A stretch of DNA of 64,000 nucleotides from positions 45,955,573-46,019,572 of the forward strand of contig CP136064.1 in the NCBI GenBank assembly GCA_032622095.1. Direction: 5' to 3'. The notes beneath the pieces were generated by a model. That model did not search any database. It was not told the DNA's origin and saw only the letters and a program-made list of their open reading frames with translations. This stretch comes from Siphonodentalium dalli (Eukaryota > Mollusca > Scaphopoda > Gadilida > Siphonodentaliidae). Positions 1-9,875 of this stretch are shown piece by piece. Each line of letters opens with the position of its first letter. Position 1 is the first letter of the stretch. Made by a program: the position numbers and the translations under genes.

Positions 1-1615
1 ACGGTATTACGATATTTTTATTTCAGACGATATCAAAATTAAAACCGGGTATACCCGATATATCGTCATACCGCCCAGCACTAGGCTATACTAATATTAC
101 CCAGTGTTATTCACTTAAAATCGTTTAAAGATTTTATCTCCCTTCCGAACCAGTGTGCGAACCAATCTATATATCCTACATACATGTATATTCAGAAGCG
201 ACGCCTGCCAATGTCCCCTAATGCATGGTTTCCGCTAGGGGGTAGGGGAATGGGGCCGGTTTGTAGATAGGGGAAAACACGAACACCTGCTTCGAAAATT
301 TTGAAAAGTGCAACACTAGAAATGCATTGTCCAGCACGCCCAGAACGCGAATTACGATTATAATTCTGGTATGTATACATTCTCAAAATTAAAACAAGAA
401 ATGTAACAATTGACATCGTTTATGTAATACAACAGCCAGTCAGTTAACCACACTATTGTGATTGAACTGAGTGAAATAATAACGAACTTTTAACTGAGAC
501 TAGCTTCAGATTTATTCTTAATTTCCGGTGGGTAGAATAATTAAATGTACTATGATATTTCGTACCAGTTAAAATTCAACTATACTCTTGAGGAGGTGCC
601 TCGCCAAGTCATCAAGGGAAGTTCATGACCAATAGTAACATTCACTCGTCTTTTAAAACATAATTTGATCTACGAACACTGGTTTAAAAAGCTCGGAACT
701 ATTTTGTTGTCGCATTCAATCATTTGGGGTCACACAATTGAAATTGACTCAAGAGTATTGCTATCGGCGGGAAAGATATATACTTGGTAACCAATGAAGC
801 TATGACGCTTCATTGGTAGAGTTACGTCACAAATATCGCATCCGCATCGTACACAAAATATATTGTTTCCGGCTATATATTACGAATCGATATACTGAGG
901 GGTTTACAGTTACACGAAATTCCAGGGTTTTCAAGGAGTTAATTTGCATTAAAACAAGGGGTTCAAGGGCCCTGGGAGGGGAATGCGTCAGGGGAAACTC
1001 AGAGGAAAACTTGGCTAGGGGAAAACTTGGCTAGGGGAACGGGGCCGTCAAAGGGACCCCCTGCCGGTATAGCGGAATCCCTGCCTAATGACAGCGACAA
1101 TCGTTTCACTAGCTCTGTCTATTCGGCGAGCATTATTGTTATGCACCAACTTGAAAGGAGGTCATTGTGCCAGTCGCATGCGCGCGACATACCAATCTCA
1201 CAGTGTAGCCAAATGATGCTTGACAAGTTTTTTGTGAACTGAAACTGTAATAATGTCGTCGACCTATCAGAATTGCTTCCGCGGAAAGAAAAATAATTTA
1301 TCACGGAAACAAGTCTTAAAAGTCAAGTAAATTATGTAATCTGGTGCTGGGACATTCGCGTACCGACGCATAAATTATTAAGCAACAGGTATTAACAAAT
1401 ACAATCCCGCATTATTTTTTAGACTTTATAAGGTTCCCTGTCAAAACTTTAAAAAGTTCACGGGTTTTGTACTGGTGGAATATGATGTCTACGGGCGTCA
1501 GCCAGAGTTGAGATTCATGGCATGATCTACATTTGAACAATCATTTACCATGGCACAAGTCAAGTTTCAATGAGTGGTTCTGACCCAAGTTACTTGTGAG
1601 TGGTTCTGTCCCAAG
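1..1615. other. intergenic / intronic DNA, no gene recognised
   Basis: AT-rich single-copy-looking sequence. The short open frames here have no recognisable domain. It lies downstream of Y-box exon 2 on the minus strand, so it is probably part of that gene's second intron. I searched it by eye for the next cold-shock-domain exon (the conserved stretch after FIN-R, encoding NDTKEDVFVHQ in relatives) and did not find it, so that exon should lie beyond the left edge. Confidence 0.5.
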
Positions 1616-2284
1616 CACAGTTGTTGGAAACTTGTCAAAAAACCCGAAAAGAGATGTCACCACCCCTACTTATTAATATAATTGACAAGTAGGGAAAGCT
1701 ACCGAGCCCACCCATCTCCCATCAAACCATGTCACCGCTCGTTTCGTGTTCAATTGCATCAATAAAAACATTAATTTCAGAAAAGTACCACATCCTAGTA
1801 ATAAAACATATATTTCTTTTCATGTTTACCGTAAGCGCAGTAGAAAATTATCACTTTATAATTACTTTTATCGTATACAACTTCCCAAACAACAGCGGCT
1901 CGCTGATTCCACGAGTCGCCATCCGAGAGTCAAGCGCAGATAATAGCATTTGAAATTATCTGCCCTTGACTCTCGGATGGCGACTCGTGGAATCGGCAGC
2001 CCACAGTTGCTTTCGGATGTTGTATACGATAAAAGTAATTATAAAGTGATAATTTTCTACTGCACTTACAGTAAACATGAAAAGAAATATATGTTTTATT
2101 ACTAGGATGTGGTACTTTTCTGAAATTAATGTTTTTATTGATGCAATTGAATACGAAACGAGCGGTCACATGGTTTGATGGGAGATGGGTGGGCTCAGTA
2201 GCTTTCCCTACTTGTCAATTATATTAATAAGTAGTGGTGTGACATCTCTTTTCGCGTTTTTTGACAAGTTTCCAACAACTGTGG
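1616..2284. repeat. long near-perfect palindrome (foldback/MITE-like)
   Basis: The left arm (1616-1944) and right arm (1955-2284) are reverse complements over about 330 bp with only scattered mismatches, separated by a 10-nt loop (1945-1954). The open frames on the two strands are mirror images of each other, which shows they are not genes. The outer ends read CACAGTTGTTGG on the left and CCAACAACTGTGG on the right. Such arms are typical of foldback or inverted-duplication MITEs. Transcribed, it would form a hairpin of about 330 bp. It probably sits in intron 2 of the Y-box gene. Confidence 0.9.
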
Positions 2285-2496
2285 TCCCAAGTGACTTAAT
2301 AAATAATGGGACGTTAGTGTAGTATGTACCTCCCGTCTATAACCTGTTGTAGTCAACTTGGTACCATGAATTCAATGATTTACCAATGGTGGTAGTGGTA
2401 CCGGCAATGACATTAATTTGGTTATATTACTTCTAACTTTATATCAAATTAAAAATGATTCCAAGATTAAAGAACCAATTTGAATTAGGAACTCAC

Positions 2497-2560
2497 CTAT
2501 TGATAAACCCGTAGCCGCTTTTTACGTTGAACCATTTTACGGTTCCGATAACTCTCGTGG
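2497..2560 (-). CDS. Y-box protein coding exon 2 (start of cold-shock domain)
   Basis: This 64-nt exon lies between a CAG acceptor (complement of 2561-2563) and a GTGAGT donor (complement of 2491-2496). It carries the first strands of the cold-shock domain including the KWFN and GYGFI motifs. The intron from exon 1 is only 148 bp (2561-2708). From memory, the second exon of vertebrate YBX1 has a similar short length, but I could not check this. Confidence 0.92.
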
Positions 2561-2772
2561 CTGAAATGAAATAATAGGATGTCAGTCAGTGATGTCGAAA
2601 CACGTTTTCGGCATTGTGCATTCTTCATCGACAACCGCCATGTTTGAACATGTGCTTCTGCCAAAAAATGTGATAATGTGAATAACAACGTTGATTTTGT
2701 TTGCTTACCGATAATTTTTTTCTCTACCGCCGGCTTCTCCTCCTCCGATTTATTGGCCTCGGAGTCCGACAT
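2497..2772 (-). CDS. Y-box binding protein (cold-shock domain), 5' two coding exons, partial
   Basis: Y-box proteins bind single-stranded nucleic acid through a cold-shock domain; they package mRNA in the cytoplasm and can regulate transcription. Exon 1 (2772-2709) gives 21 residues beginning [14 protein letters not shown], acidic and Glu/Lys-rich, then one base of the next codon. Exon 2 (2560-2497, 64 nt) continues with [20 protein letters not shown] and then N plus a split codon. The [12 protein letters not shown] stretch contains the RNP1 motif with its Trp, Phe and Tyr nucleic-acid-stacking residues. Splice sites are good: donor G|gtaagc at 2708, acceptor ttcag|CC at 2561, donor AG|gtgagt at 2496. 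The remaining cold-shock exons and the basic C-terminal tail are off the left edge. The N-terminus is much shorter than the Ala/Gly/Pro-rich one of vertebrate YBX1. The family call is firm; orthology to a particular vertebrate paralogue is not claimed. Confidence 0.9.
   Translation of the reverse strand: MSDSEANKSEEEKPAVEKKIIGKQTKSTLLFTLSHFLAEAHVQTWRLSMKNAQCRKRVSTSLTDILLFHFSHESYRNRKMVQRKKRLRVYQ
2709..2772 (-). CDS. Y-box protein coding exon 1
   Basis: The ATG at 2772 is preceded by AAGGCC, and the frame stays open to a GTAAGC donor at 2708-2703. It encodes 21 codons plus the first base of an alanine codon completed in exon 2 (phase 1). The KKII-A-T junction matches the KKVIA-T junction of Y-box proteins, which supports the start and the splice site. 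Confidence 0.88.
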
Positions 2773-2990
2773 GGCCTTGATGTTAGAAAGATGTTAAAAA
2801 CAAGTCCCGCGTGTTAATGGGCGTCCGCTTCCCTCTTTGTTCTTTCTTACAAAGATCGTATCAACATGGCTTCCTCGTGGCCCGAATCCAATGCAAGCAT
2901 GGTCGTTTTTGATTGGTCAATGAAAAGTCACCGATATTTTGATTGGCTGGATACGCCCATCTTACAGTCAGGTCACCCGACAGGAAAAAA
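2773..2990 (-). promoter_or_regulatory. putative Y-box gene promoter with CCAAT boxes
   Basis: Upstream of the minus-strand ATG the DNA becomes less AT-rich and carries two CCAAT boxes in gene orientation (ATTGG on the plus strand at 2912-2916 and 2942-2946) and one in the opposite orientation (2888-2892). They lie about 115-175 bp from the start codon, a usual distance for NF-Y-type elements. No clear TATA box is seen. The transcription start cannot be fixed from sequence alone. Confidence 0.5.
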
Positions 2991-3870
2991 ATCTTCCTTC
3001 ATTAACCCTCTACTGAACAATGACAGTCCTAAATCTGAAAGATAAAGTTTTTTTTAAAGCAACGTAGGACGTAGGATAAATCAAGGTTTTATTATCAGTC
3101 TTGTTTTAACCCACTCGACGACTTCACGATAGCATTGAACGTAAGTGGACATCATAAGCATCCATCGAAATATTAAATATGCACCGTGACAATAGGAATT
3201 AATGCTGTAAAAAAGGAGAAAAGCATGTATCAATGTGTTTGACATTTCAGATTCGAATCACAGGTCCATGACAGAAATTATAGCCATATTAAATCTAAAA
3301 CTACCTACATGTATGTACAGTTTATGTGTGATTACTCGCCTAAAAAGTTGTGTTCATGTAGGTATATAAAAGAGTATATAATTATGATCTGTATGTCTGT
3401 CTATATATCTGGCCGTCTCTCTGTTCGCGATTTTTCTTCCAGACCGATTTCAACCAAATTTTGTGTGGTGATTCGGGGTACCGGTACCACGGCGGATGTT
3501 ATAGTGGTGTTAGTTTTTTTTATGTTGTTTTAATTAAATAAAACAACATATAAATAAAATTAAATAAAACAACATGGAGCAAAATAAATAAAAAAAATAT
3601 AGGACCAAAATGTGCGAGATCGAAGCCCACAAAGGGGCCGCAGGCCCATCCGTCGCCGAATACAGCCTGTGACTTGTGTGAGCCGATATCACAAAAAAAA
3701 CATTGAATTAATTCAAAAAGCTACCCAAAGCAAAACCACTCACAAATTCACTTAAATATAGGGAAATTTCGAGTTGGGACCTTGACCTACAGTGAAGTAC
3801 ATTATTAAAGAACAGATAATAACTGAGAGATATATTCCCCGCGTTATTTTTTCGACTTCATAAGGTGCCC
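2991..3870. other. intergenic DNA with a degenerate repeat head
   Basis: No gene recognised. Around 3350-3535 there is a (TCTG)-rich stretch followed by a segment reading accgatttcaaccaaatttt, which resembles the first monomer of the hairpin-headed tandem elements found later in the window. The remainder is AT-rich without visible structure. Confidence 0.4.
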
Positions 3871-3879
3871 TGTCAAAGT

Positions 3880-4135
3880 CGAAAATTCGAGATAAAAAGT
3901 AAAAAATTTGAGTTTGAAAGTAAAAATTTCGAGTTAAAAAGTAAAAAAATTGAGTTTATAAACTCAAAATTTTGAGTTTATAAAGTCAAAATTTTGACTT
4001 AGAAAGTCGAATTTTTTAGATAAAAAGTCAAAATTTTGAGTTTAAAAGTCCAAATTTCGAGATAAAAAGTCAAAACTTTGAGTTTATAAAGTAAAAAAAT
4101 TGAGATAAAAAGTAAAAATTTTGACTTAATTTTTT
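3880..4135. repeat. tandem 18-20 bp AT-rich repeat
   Basis: A run of about a dozen units of the form AAAGTCAAAATTTTGAGTTT, with variants in the central AT run and in spacing. It has the same GAGTT..AAAGTC framework as the longer array at 18035-18700 but a different core (TTTTGAG instead of TTCCGAG). No coding potential. Confidence 0.8.
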
Positions 4136-4137
4136 TT

Positions 4138-4700
4138 CTACCATGTCCCGAATACGCTTCCGTACACATCCCTCACCCGATCGTCACCAAACTCCATATG
4201 GATCCTCGGGGTGACCTCTAAATGGGATGAGATCTTACCATTTTTTTCCGAATTCTGTTTTAAAACATGGCTGCAACTGCATGGCCATCTTGCATTTTGC
4301 TCATTGTATATGACTAAATCCTTTAGCACACCCAATAGGTCACACTCACATCTCTCATCCGATCATCACCAAACTTCATATGGATCATTGGGGTGACCCC
4401 CTAGATGGGTGCTTACAATTTGTTTTTTCCGAATTATGTTTAAAAAAAAAAAATGGCTGCCAGCGGCCATCTTGGGTTTTAATCTTTCTATGACTAAATC
4501 CTTTAGCACACCCTATATACATGTACATGTCACAACTCTCATACGATCGTCACCAAACTTCAAATGGATCTAATGAGTGACATCTATAGATGGGAGCTTA
4601 CAATTTTTTCGGAATTCTGTTAAAAACAAAACATGGGTGCGGGCAGCCATCTTGTGTTTTACTCTTTGTGTGACAAATCCGTTGGATGTATAGTATTACA
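4138..4700 (+). repeat. three monomers of the GCCATCTTGG-type repeat family
   Basis: Three diverged units of about 170-180 bp. Each carries cgatcatcaccaaacttc, then gatggg.., an ATGGCTGC..GCCATCTTG motif pair and tatgactaaatcctttagca. The last two motifs match the large array at 49.1-56.05 kb, so these are an outlying copy of the same family or a close relative. Confidence 0.7.
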
Positions 4701-4764
4701 CAGACATACCAACTTTCTGCATTCCCTATCGCTCTATTAACTAACATTTGACAATAGCCCCTCT

Positions 4765-6108
4765 CCAAGTTAAGTCGACCGATTTGACGGCATCGGTGGG
4801 TGGCCCGCCCCAAATGCCACCTAGAAACACCCCGACCCCCACCATCACCCCCGGGGGGTGCCACCCCAAGGGGGTGAAAATGGGATAGTGATCATTTTCG
4901 AGAACGGTAAGGATTTCGACCGATTTGACGGCATGGGTGGCCCGCCCCAAATACCACCTAGAAACACCCCGACACCCACCATCACCCCCGGGGGTGCAAC
5001 CCGAGGGGGTGAAAATGGGGTATGGATCATTTTCGAGAACGGTAAGGATTTCGACCGATTTGACGGCATGTGTGGGTGGCCCCAAATACCACCTAGAAAC
5101 ACCGAGCCCCCACCCATCACCCCCGGGGGTGCAACCCGAGGAGGTGAAAATGGGGTATGGATCATTTTCGAGAACGGTAAGGATTTCGACCGATTTGACG
5201 GCATGGGTGGGTGGCCCCAAATACCACCTAGAAACATCCGACCCCCCACCCATCACCCCCGGGGGGGGTGCAACCCGAGGGGGTGAAAATGGGGTATGGA
5301 CCATTTTCGAGAATGGTAAGGATTTCGACCGATTTGACGGCATGGGTAGGTGGCCCGCCCCAAATACCACCTAGAAACACCCCGAACCCCACCCATCACC
5401 CCCGGGGGTGCAACCCAGAGGGGGTGAAAATGGGGTATGATCCATTTTCGAGAACGGTATGGATTTCGACCGATTTGACGGCATGGGTGGGTGACCCGCC
5501 CCAAATACCACCTAGAAACACCCCGACCCCCCCCCCCACCCACCACCCCGAGGGGTGAAAATGGGGTATGGACCATTTTCTAGAATGGTAAGGATTTCGA
5601 CCGATTTGACGGCATGGGTGGGTAGCCCGCCCGAAATACCACCTAGAAACACCCCGACCCCCCCCCCCCCACCCATCACCCCGGGGTGCCACCCCGAGGG
5701 GTGAAAATGGGGTATGGACCATTTTCGAGAACGGTAAGGATTTCGACCGATTTGACGGCATGGGTGGGTGGCCCCCCCCCAAATACCACATAGAAACACC
5801 CCGACCCCCTACCCATCACCCCCGGGGGTGCCACCCGAGGGGGTGAAAATGGGGTATGGACCATTTTCGAGAACGGTAAGGATTTCGACCGATTTGACGA
5901 CATAGGTTGGTGGCCCGCCCCAAATACCACATAGAAACACCCCGACCCCCCCCCCACCCATCACCACCGGGGGTGCCACCCCGAGGGGGTGAAAATGGGG
6001 TATGGACCATTTTCGAGAACGGTAACGATTTCGACCGATTTGACGACATGGGTGGGTGGCCCGCCCCAAATACCACATAGAAACACTCCGACCCCCCGTT
6101 TAATTAGT
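4765..6108 (+). repeat. GC-rich satellite A, left array (about 10 units)
   Basis: Tandem units recur every 131-146 bp, measured at the ggatttcgaccgatttgacg motif (4911, 5046, 5181, 5320, 5461, 5592, 5738, 5880, 6026). Each unit has that AT-balanced half and a C-tract half (ccccgacccccacccatcac). Length variation is mostly in the C runs. Open frames on both strands are by-products of the repeat. The same satellite returns in opposite orientation at 12460-14637. Confidence 0.95.
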
Positions 6109-6215
6109 CTGAAAAAACTGTCAGATCACATGATAATCCACTTCATGACACAGTAGTTGCAAGTTTCTCTTGAATCGCTAAATGTCATATATAGCACACT
6201 CGTATGAACGATGGC
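6109..6215. repeat. unique junction between satellites A and Z, left copy
   Basis: About 105 bp beginning tttaattagtctgaaaaaac and ending in the atatatagcacactcg segment. Its reverse complement occurs at about 12360-12465, again exactly between the Z and A satellites. This non-tandem junction shows that the left and right halves are one inverted duplication rather than independent arrays. Confidence 0.9.
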
Positions 6216-6985
6216 CGGTCTATGTCCTATTATGCTTTGACAGACTCCGTATATGACTGAATTCTTTCTGATACACGTCACACTTGTATGGACGGTCGCC
6301 GGTGTTCGTCCTCTTATGCATTGTCATACTCAATATATGACTGAATTCTTTATGACACACGTCTCGCTCGTGTGGTCGATCGCCGGTGTTCGTCCTCTTA
6401 TGCATTGCCAGACTCCACATATGACTGAATTCCTTATGATACACGTCACGCTCGTATGGTCGATCGCCGGTGTTCGTCCTCTTATGCATTGCCAGACTCC
6501 ACATATGACTGAATTCCTTATGATACACGTCACGCTCGTATGGTCGATCGCCGGTGTTCGTCCTCTTATGCATTGTCAGACTCCATATATAACTGAATTC
6601 CTTCTGATACACGTCACACTCGTATGGACGATCGCCGGTGTTCGTCCTCTTATGCATTGTCAGACTCCATATATGACTGAATTCCTTATGATACACGTCA
6701 CGCTCGTGTGGTCGATTGCCGGTGTTCTTCCACTTATGCATTGCCAGAATCCATATATGACTGAATTCCTTCTCATACACGTCACTCTCGTATGGTCGAC
6801 CACCGGTGTTCGTTCTCTTATGCATTGTCAGACTCCATATATGACTGAATTCCTTATACACGTCACACTCGTATGGGCGATCGCCGGTGTTCTTCCTCTT
6901 ATGCATTGTCAGACTCCATATATGATGTATTCCTTATGATACAAATCACGTTCGTATGGGCGATCGCCGGTGTTCGTCATCTTGA
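6216..6985 (-). repeat. 84-bp zinc-finger-derived satellite Z, left array (about 9 units)
   Basis: Units of 84 bp (28 codons) read on the minus strand as HKRTNTGDRPYECDVYQKEF followed by SHIWSLTM, a C2H2 finger plus TGEKP-type linker. The second zinc cysteine is replaced by Tyr in nearly all units (..CDVY..), and the last histidine by Asn (HKRTN instead of HKRTH). The first cysteine is often Arg or Ser. Such fingers should not coordinate zinc normally. Because 84 is a multiple of 3, several frames on both strands stay open, so the 228-codon frame is not evidence of a gene. Treat as satellite DNA; expression cannot be excluded. Confidence 0.85.
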
Positions 6986-7680
6986 GGACAAAGGGACCAC
7001 ATGGTCATCTGATTGTGCATGGAGGCCCCCAAAGGGAACCTGTTATAACTAGTTTAAAATATGGATGTTTAAAATGATAATACTAATAATTCTCCACTCC
7101 GTTACAGAGAGACATCACTATTTTGTGTAGTCTTATTTAATGTGATATTTGATTTGGGAAATAGTACACTATGTGTGGTTTCAACACCCATCTTTATTCC
7201 GGGGATGTCCATGTGCTTCCTCTGCGTATGGGCGGGAACGAATAGACACTTATACCGAAACTATTTTCTATCAAGAAAATATTTCTTCATTTGAGATTTA
7301 TGTTTTCATTTTAAGAAATAATATTGTTAGAACACGTTTAGAAAACGTTATTCACATTTTAAATATCACATATTCTGCTGTCTAGAATTGTTTTCTAGAA
7401 TTAAGAGAAACATTCTAGCTTATAAGAACACCTATTAGAAAGCAAGAATTTTGTGCTTGTGTTTAGAAAGTGATTAGTGAAAGCGATACGTTTTTCTTCT
7501 GATTTAAAAAAAAGTTTTGAAAATTAAGAAATGTTTTCTTGTGTCAGAAAAAGTGGTAGTGTGATTTCGTTCCTGATTTTAGAAAAAAAGGTTTTATAGA
7601 ACAAGAATAAAAGACCTATAAGAAATGCATGACTTGATTCTAATCTAATAAGAAAATGAAAACGTTTGTTATCACCCAAC
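6986..7680. other. central spacer of the large inverted structure
   Basis: About 700 bp of AT-rich non-tandem DNA between the inward-facing Z arrays. The left Z array ends near 6978, and an inverted Z fragment starts at about 7682 (gacgaacaccggcgatcg). A 78-codon frame at 7149-7385 has no recognisable domain. If the structure is a mobile foldback element, this would be its unique middle; no transposase-like motif is visible. Confidence 0.5.
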
Positions 7681-7681
7681 C

Positions 7682-7745
7682 AGAGGACGAACACCGGCGA
7701 TCGGCCATACGAGCGTGAGGTGTATCATAAGGAATACATCATACT
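7682..7745 (+). repeat. orphan Z unit, inner end of right arm
   Basis: Less than one 84-bp unit in plus orientation, ending in ggaatacatcatacta. It is the reverse complement of the innermost left-array unit (about 6912-6978), including the distinctive aatacatcat variant. It is cut off from the main right array by the insertion that follows. Confidence 0.75.
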
Positions 7746-9875
7746 AGCCGATGAGCCCGACGTTGTCCGGGCTATTAAAAAACCAAATTTCAAGTCGATA
7801 GCTATTCAAAAACCAAATTTCAAGTCGATAGCTCCAGCCGTTTCCGAGATCTGGTCTGCGCATGCGCGAAGCTGGCGTCGTACGGGCTCGGCTACCCGAT
7901 AAAATTCGTATCCGGGGCAAGATACATTCACATAGCAAATTTCAAGTCGATAGCTCCACCCGTTTCCGAGATCTCGTCTGCGCATGCACGAAGCTGGCGT
8001 CGCACGTGCTCGGCCGATGAGCCCGACGTTGTCCGGGCTATTCATCTGGGCTATTCAAAAACAAAATTTCAAGACGATAGCTCTACCCGTTTCCGAGATC
8101 TCGTCTGCGCATGCGCGAAGCTGGCGTCGCACGGGCTCGGCGACCAGTGTTCGCGCTGTCGGTAGCCAAATTAGCCAATGGCTAATCTTTTTCGAATTTG
8201 GCTAATAAAAATTTCATTTGGCTAAACTTTTGGCTAAACTTTTTTTGACCCCAAATGGAGACTGAAAGCATGAATTTTTGGCAAGTGGGTTTTCAATTCT
8301 GTGATGTGAACGATCTAGTCCGAAAACATCGTAAGTGGGAATATATCGCCGACTGTATAAAGGTAAACCCGATCGCGGACAGTACAAAGGGAAACCCGTC
8401 ACTCTGCACGAAACAGCAAAAAAATCATTATTTTACATTTAATCCGCTAATCCCGCATTGTCTGTCTGGTCACTCACGGGACTCCTGCACAATGCATGTG
8501 TATGATGACATTGTATTTATGACGGCCAAGGTTTATGAGCACCAAGTGTAAGACAATAGCTTAATCAGCCAAATGTGAATCACGACAGATATTTGTCGTC
8601 AATACCGATACATTCAAAATAATATGCATGCTTTTATGACAGATTGCAATTTGATAATGTCGTAACAATATTAAGTTATTAGTTTCCAGATGTCACTTAA
8701 ATATTTTCGCAAGAATAATTAATATTTAATGATTTAAAAAAAGATATTGATATAAAACAAAAATTTAATGACATTAAGAAGGACAATCCCTGGTTACCCC
8801 CCCCCCCCCCCCCCCCCCCACCCCCCCATAAAGATTAATATTTTTTTAATAAATGATATATATAAAATTATTTCTAGTTCATAAAAATTAGTTAAATTAT
8901 TGTGTATTTTACCTGTGTCTGTTAGATTTGACGTTTTAGTCATTAATTGTGAACCGACCAGAAAACGATTATTTAATTTGGCCATAGTTTTTTTTAATTT
9001 GGCTAAAAAACATTTGGCTAAAGTTTTTTTCATTTGGCTAATAAAATTTTCATTTGGCTAAACTTTTGGCTAAAGTTTTTTTCGGTCCAGCGCGAACACT
9101 GTCGGCGACCCGATAAAATTCGTATCCGGGGCAAAATACATTCACATACCAAATTTCAAGTCGATAGCTCCACCCGTTTCCGAGATATCGTCTGCGCATG
9201 CGCGAAGCGGGCGCCGCACGGGCTCGCCAATACGACAACGTCCACCGCCTGGTCAAACTACACACACGTACCAAGTTTGGTACCGATCGGTCGAGAATCG
9301 TAGATTTGTATTAATGACAAACATACAGACAAACATACAGACAGACAAACAGACAGAGGTCTTCAAAATATATATGAGACTAGCCGATGAGCCCGACGTT
9401 GTCCGGGCTATTCAAAAACAAAATTTCAAGTCGATAGCTCTACCCGTTTCCGAGATCTGGTCTGTGCATGCGCGAAGCTGGCGTCGCACGGGCTCGGCGA
9501 CCCGATAAAATTCGTATCCGGGGCAAGATACATTCACGTAGCAAATTTCAAGTCGATAGCTCCACCCGTTTCCGAGATCTCGTCTGCGCATGCGCGAAGC
9601 TGGTGTCGCACGGGCTCGGCGACCCGATAAAATTCGTATCCGGGGCAAGATACATTCACATAGCAAATTTCAAGTCGATAGCTCCACCCGTTTCCGAGAT
9701 CTCGTCTGCGCATGCGCGAAGCGGGCGCCGCACGGGCTCGCCAATACGACAACGTTCACCGCCTGGTCAAACTACACACACGTACCAAGTTTCGTCCCGA
9801 TCGGTCGAGAATCGTAGATTTGTATAAATGACAGACAGACAGACAAACAAACAAACAAACATACATACAGACAGA
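7745..9875 (+). mobile_element. inserted repeat complex (GATGAGCCCGACGTTG family with nested TTTGGCTAA repeats)
   Basis: Repeats of a segment with gatgagcccgacgttgtccg, ttcaagtcgatagctcc, cccgtttccgagatc and a tgcgcatgcgcgaagc motif occur at 7745-8150 and 9100-9840, all in the same direction. The second block ends in GACA/CAAA/CATA-type microsatellite (about 9828-9873). Between them (8150-9100) lies a second element bounded by repeated TTTGGCTAA units, with cagtgttcgcgctg on the left and its reverse complement on the right. This block separates the orphan Z unit from the rest of the right array, so it inserted later. No transposase frame found. Confidence 0.6.
8796..8827. repeat. poly-C tract
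   Basis: A nearly pure C run of about 30 bases with one A, inside the TTTGGCTAA element. Its length in the assembly may be unreliable. Confidence 0.85.

Noticed and set aside
241-290. Segment resembling a third cold-shock-domain exon (minus strand, V-R-V-F)
   Set aside because: Only a few residues fit; the conserved KEDVFVHQ pattern and splice sites are missing.
1729-2169. Twin short frames on plus and minus strands with the same peptide
   Set aside because: Mirror images from the two arms of the palindrome.
4741-5370. Open frames of 100-200 codons over satellite A on both strands
   Set aside because: They follow the tandem period with frame changes between units and appear on both strands; low-complexity satellite artefacts.
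6253-6939. 228-codon plus-strand frame across the left Z array as a gene
   Set aside because: It is the antisense of the zinc-finger-derived unit; the 84-bp period keeps all stop-free frames open.
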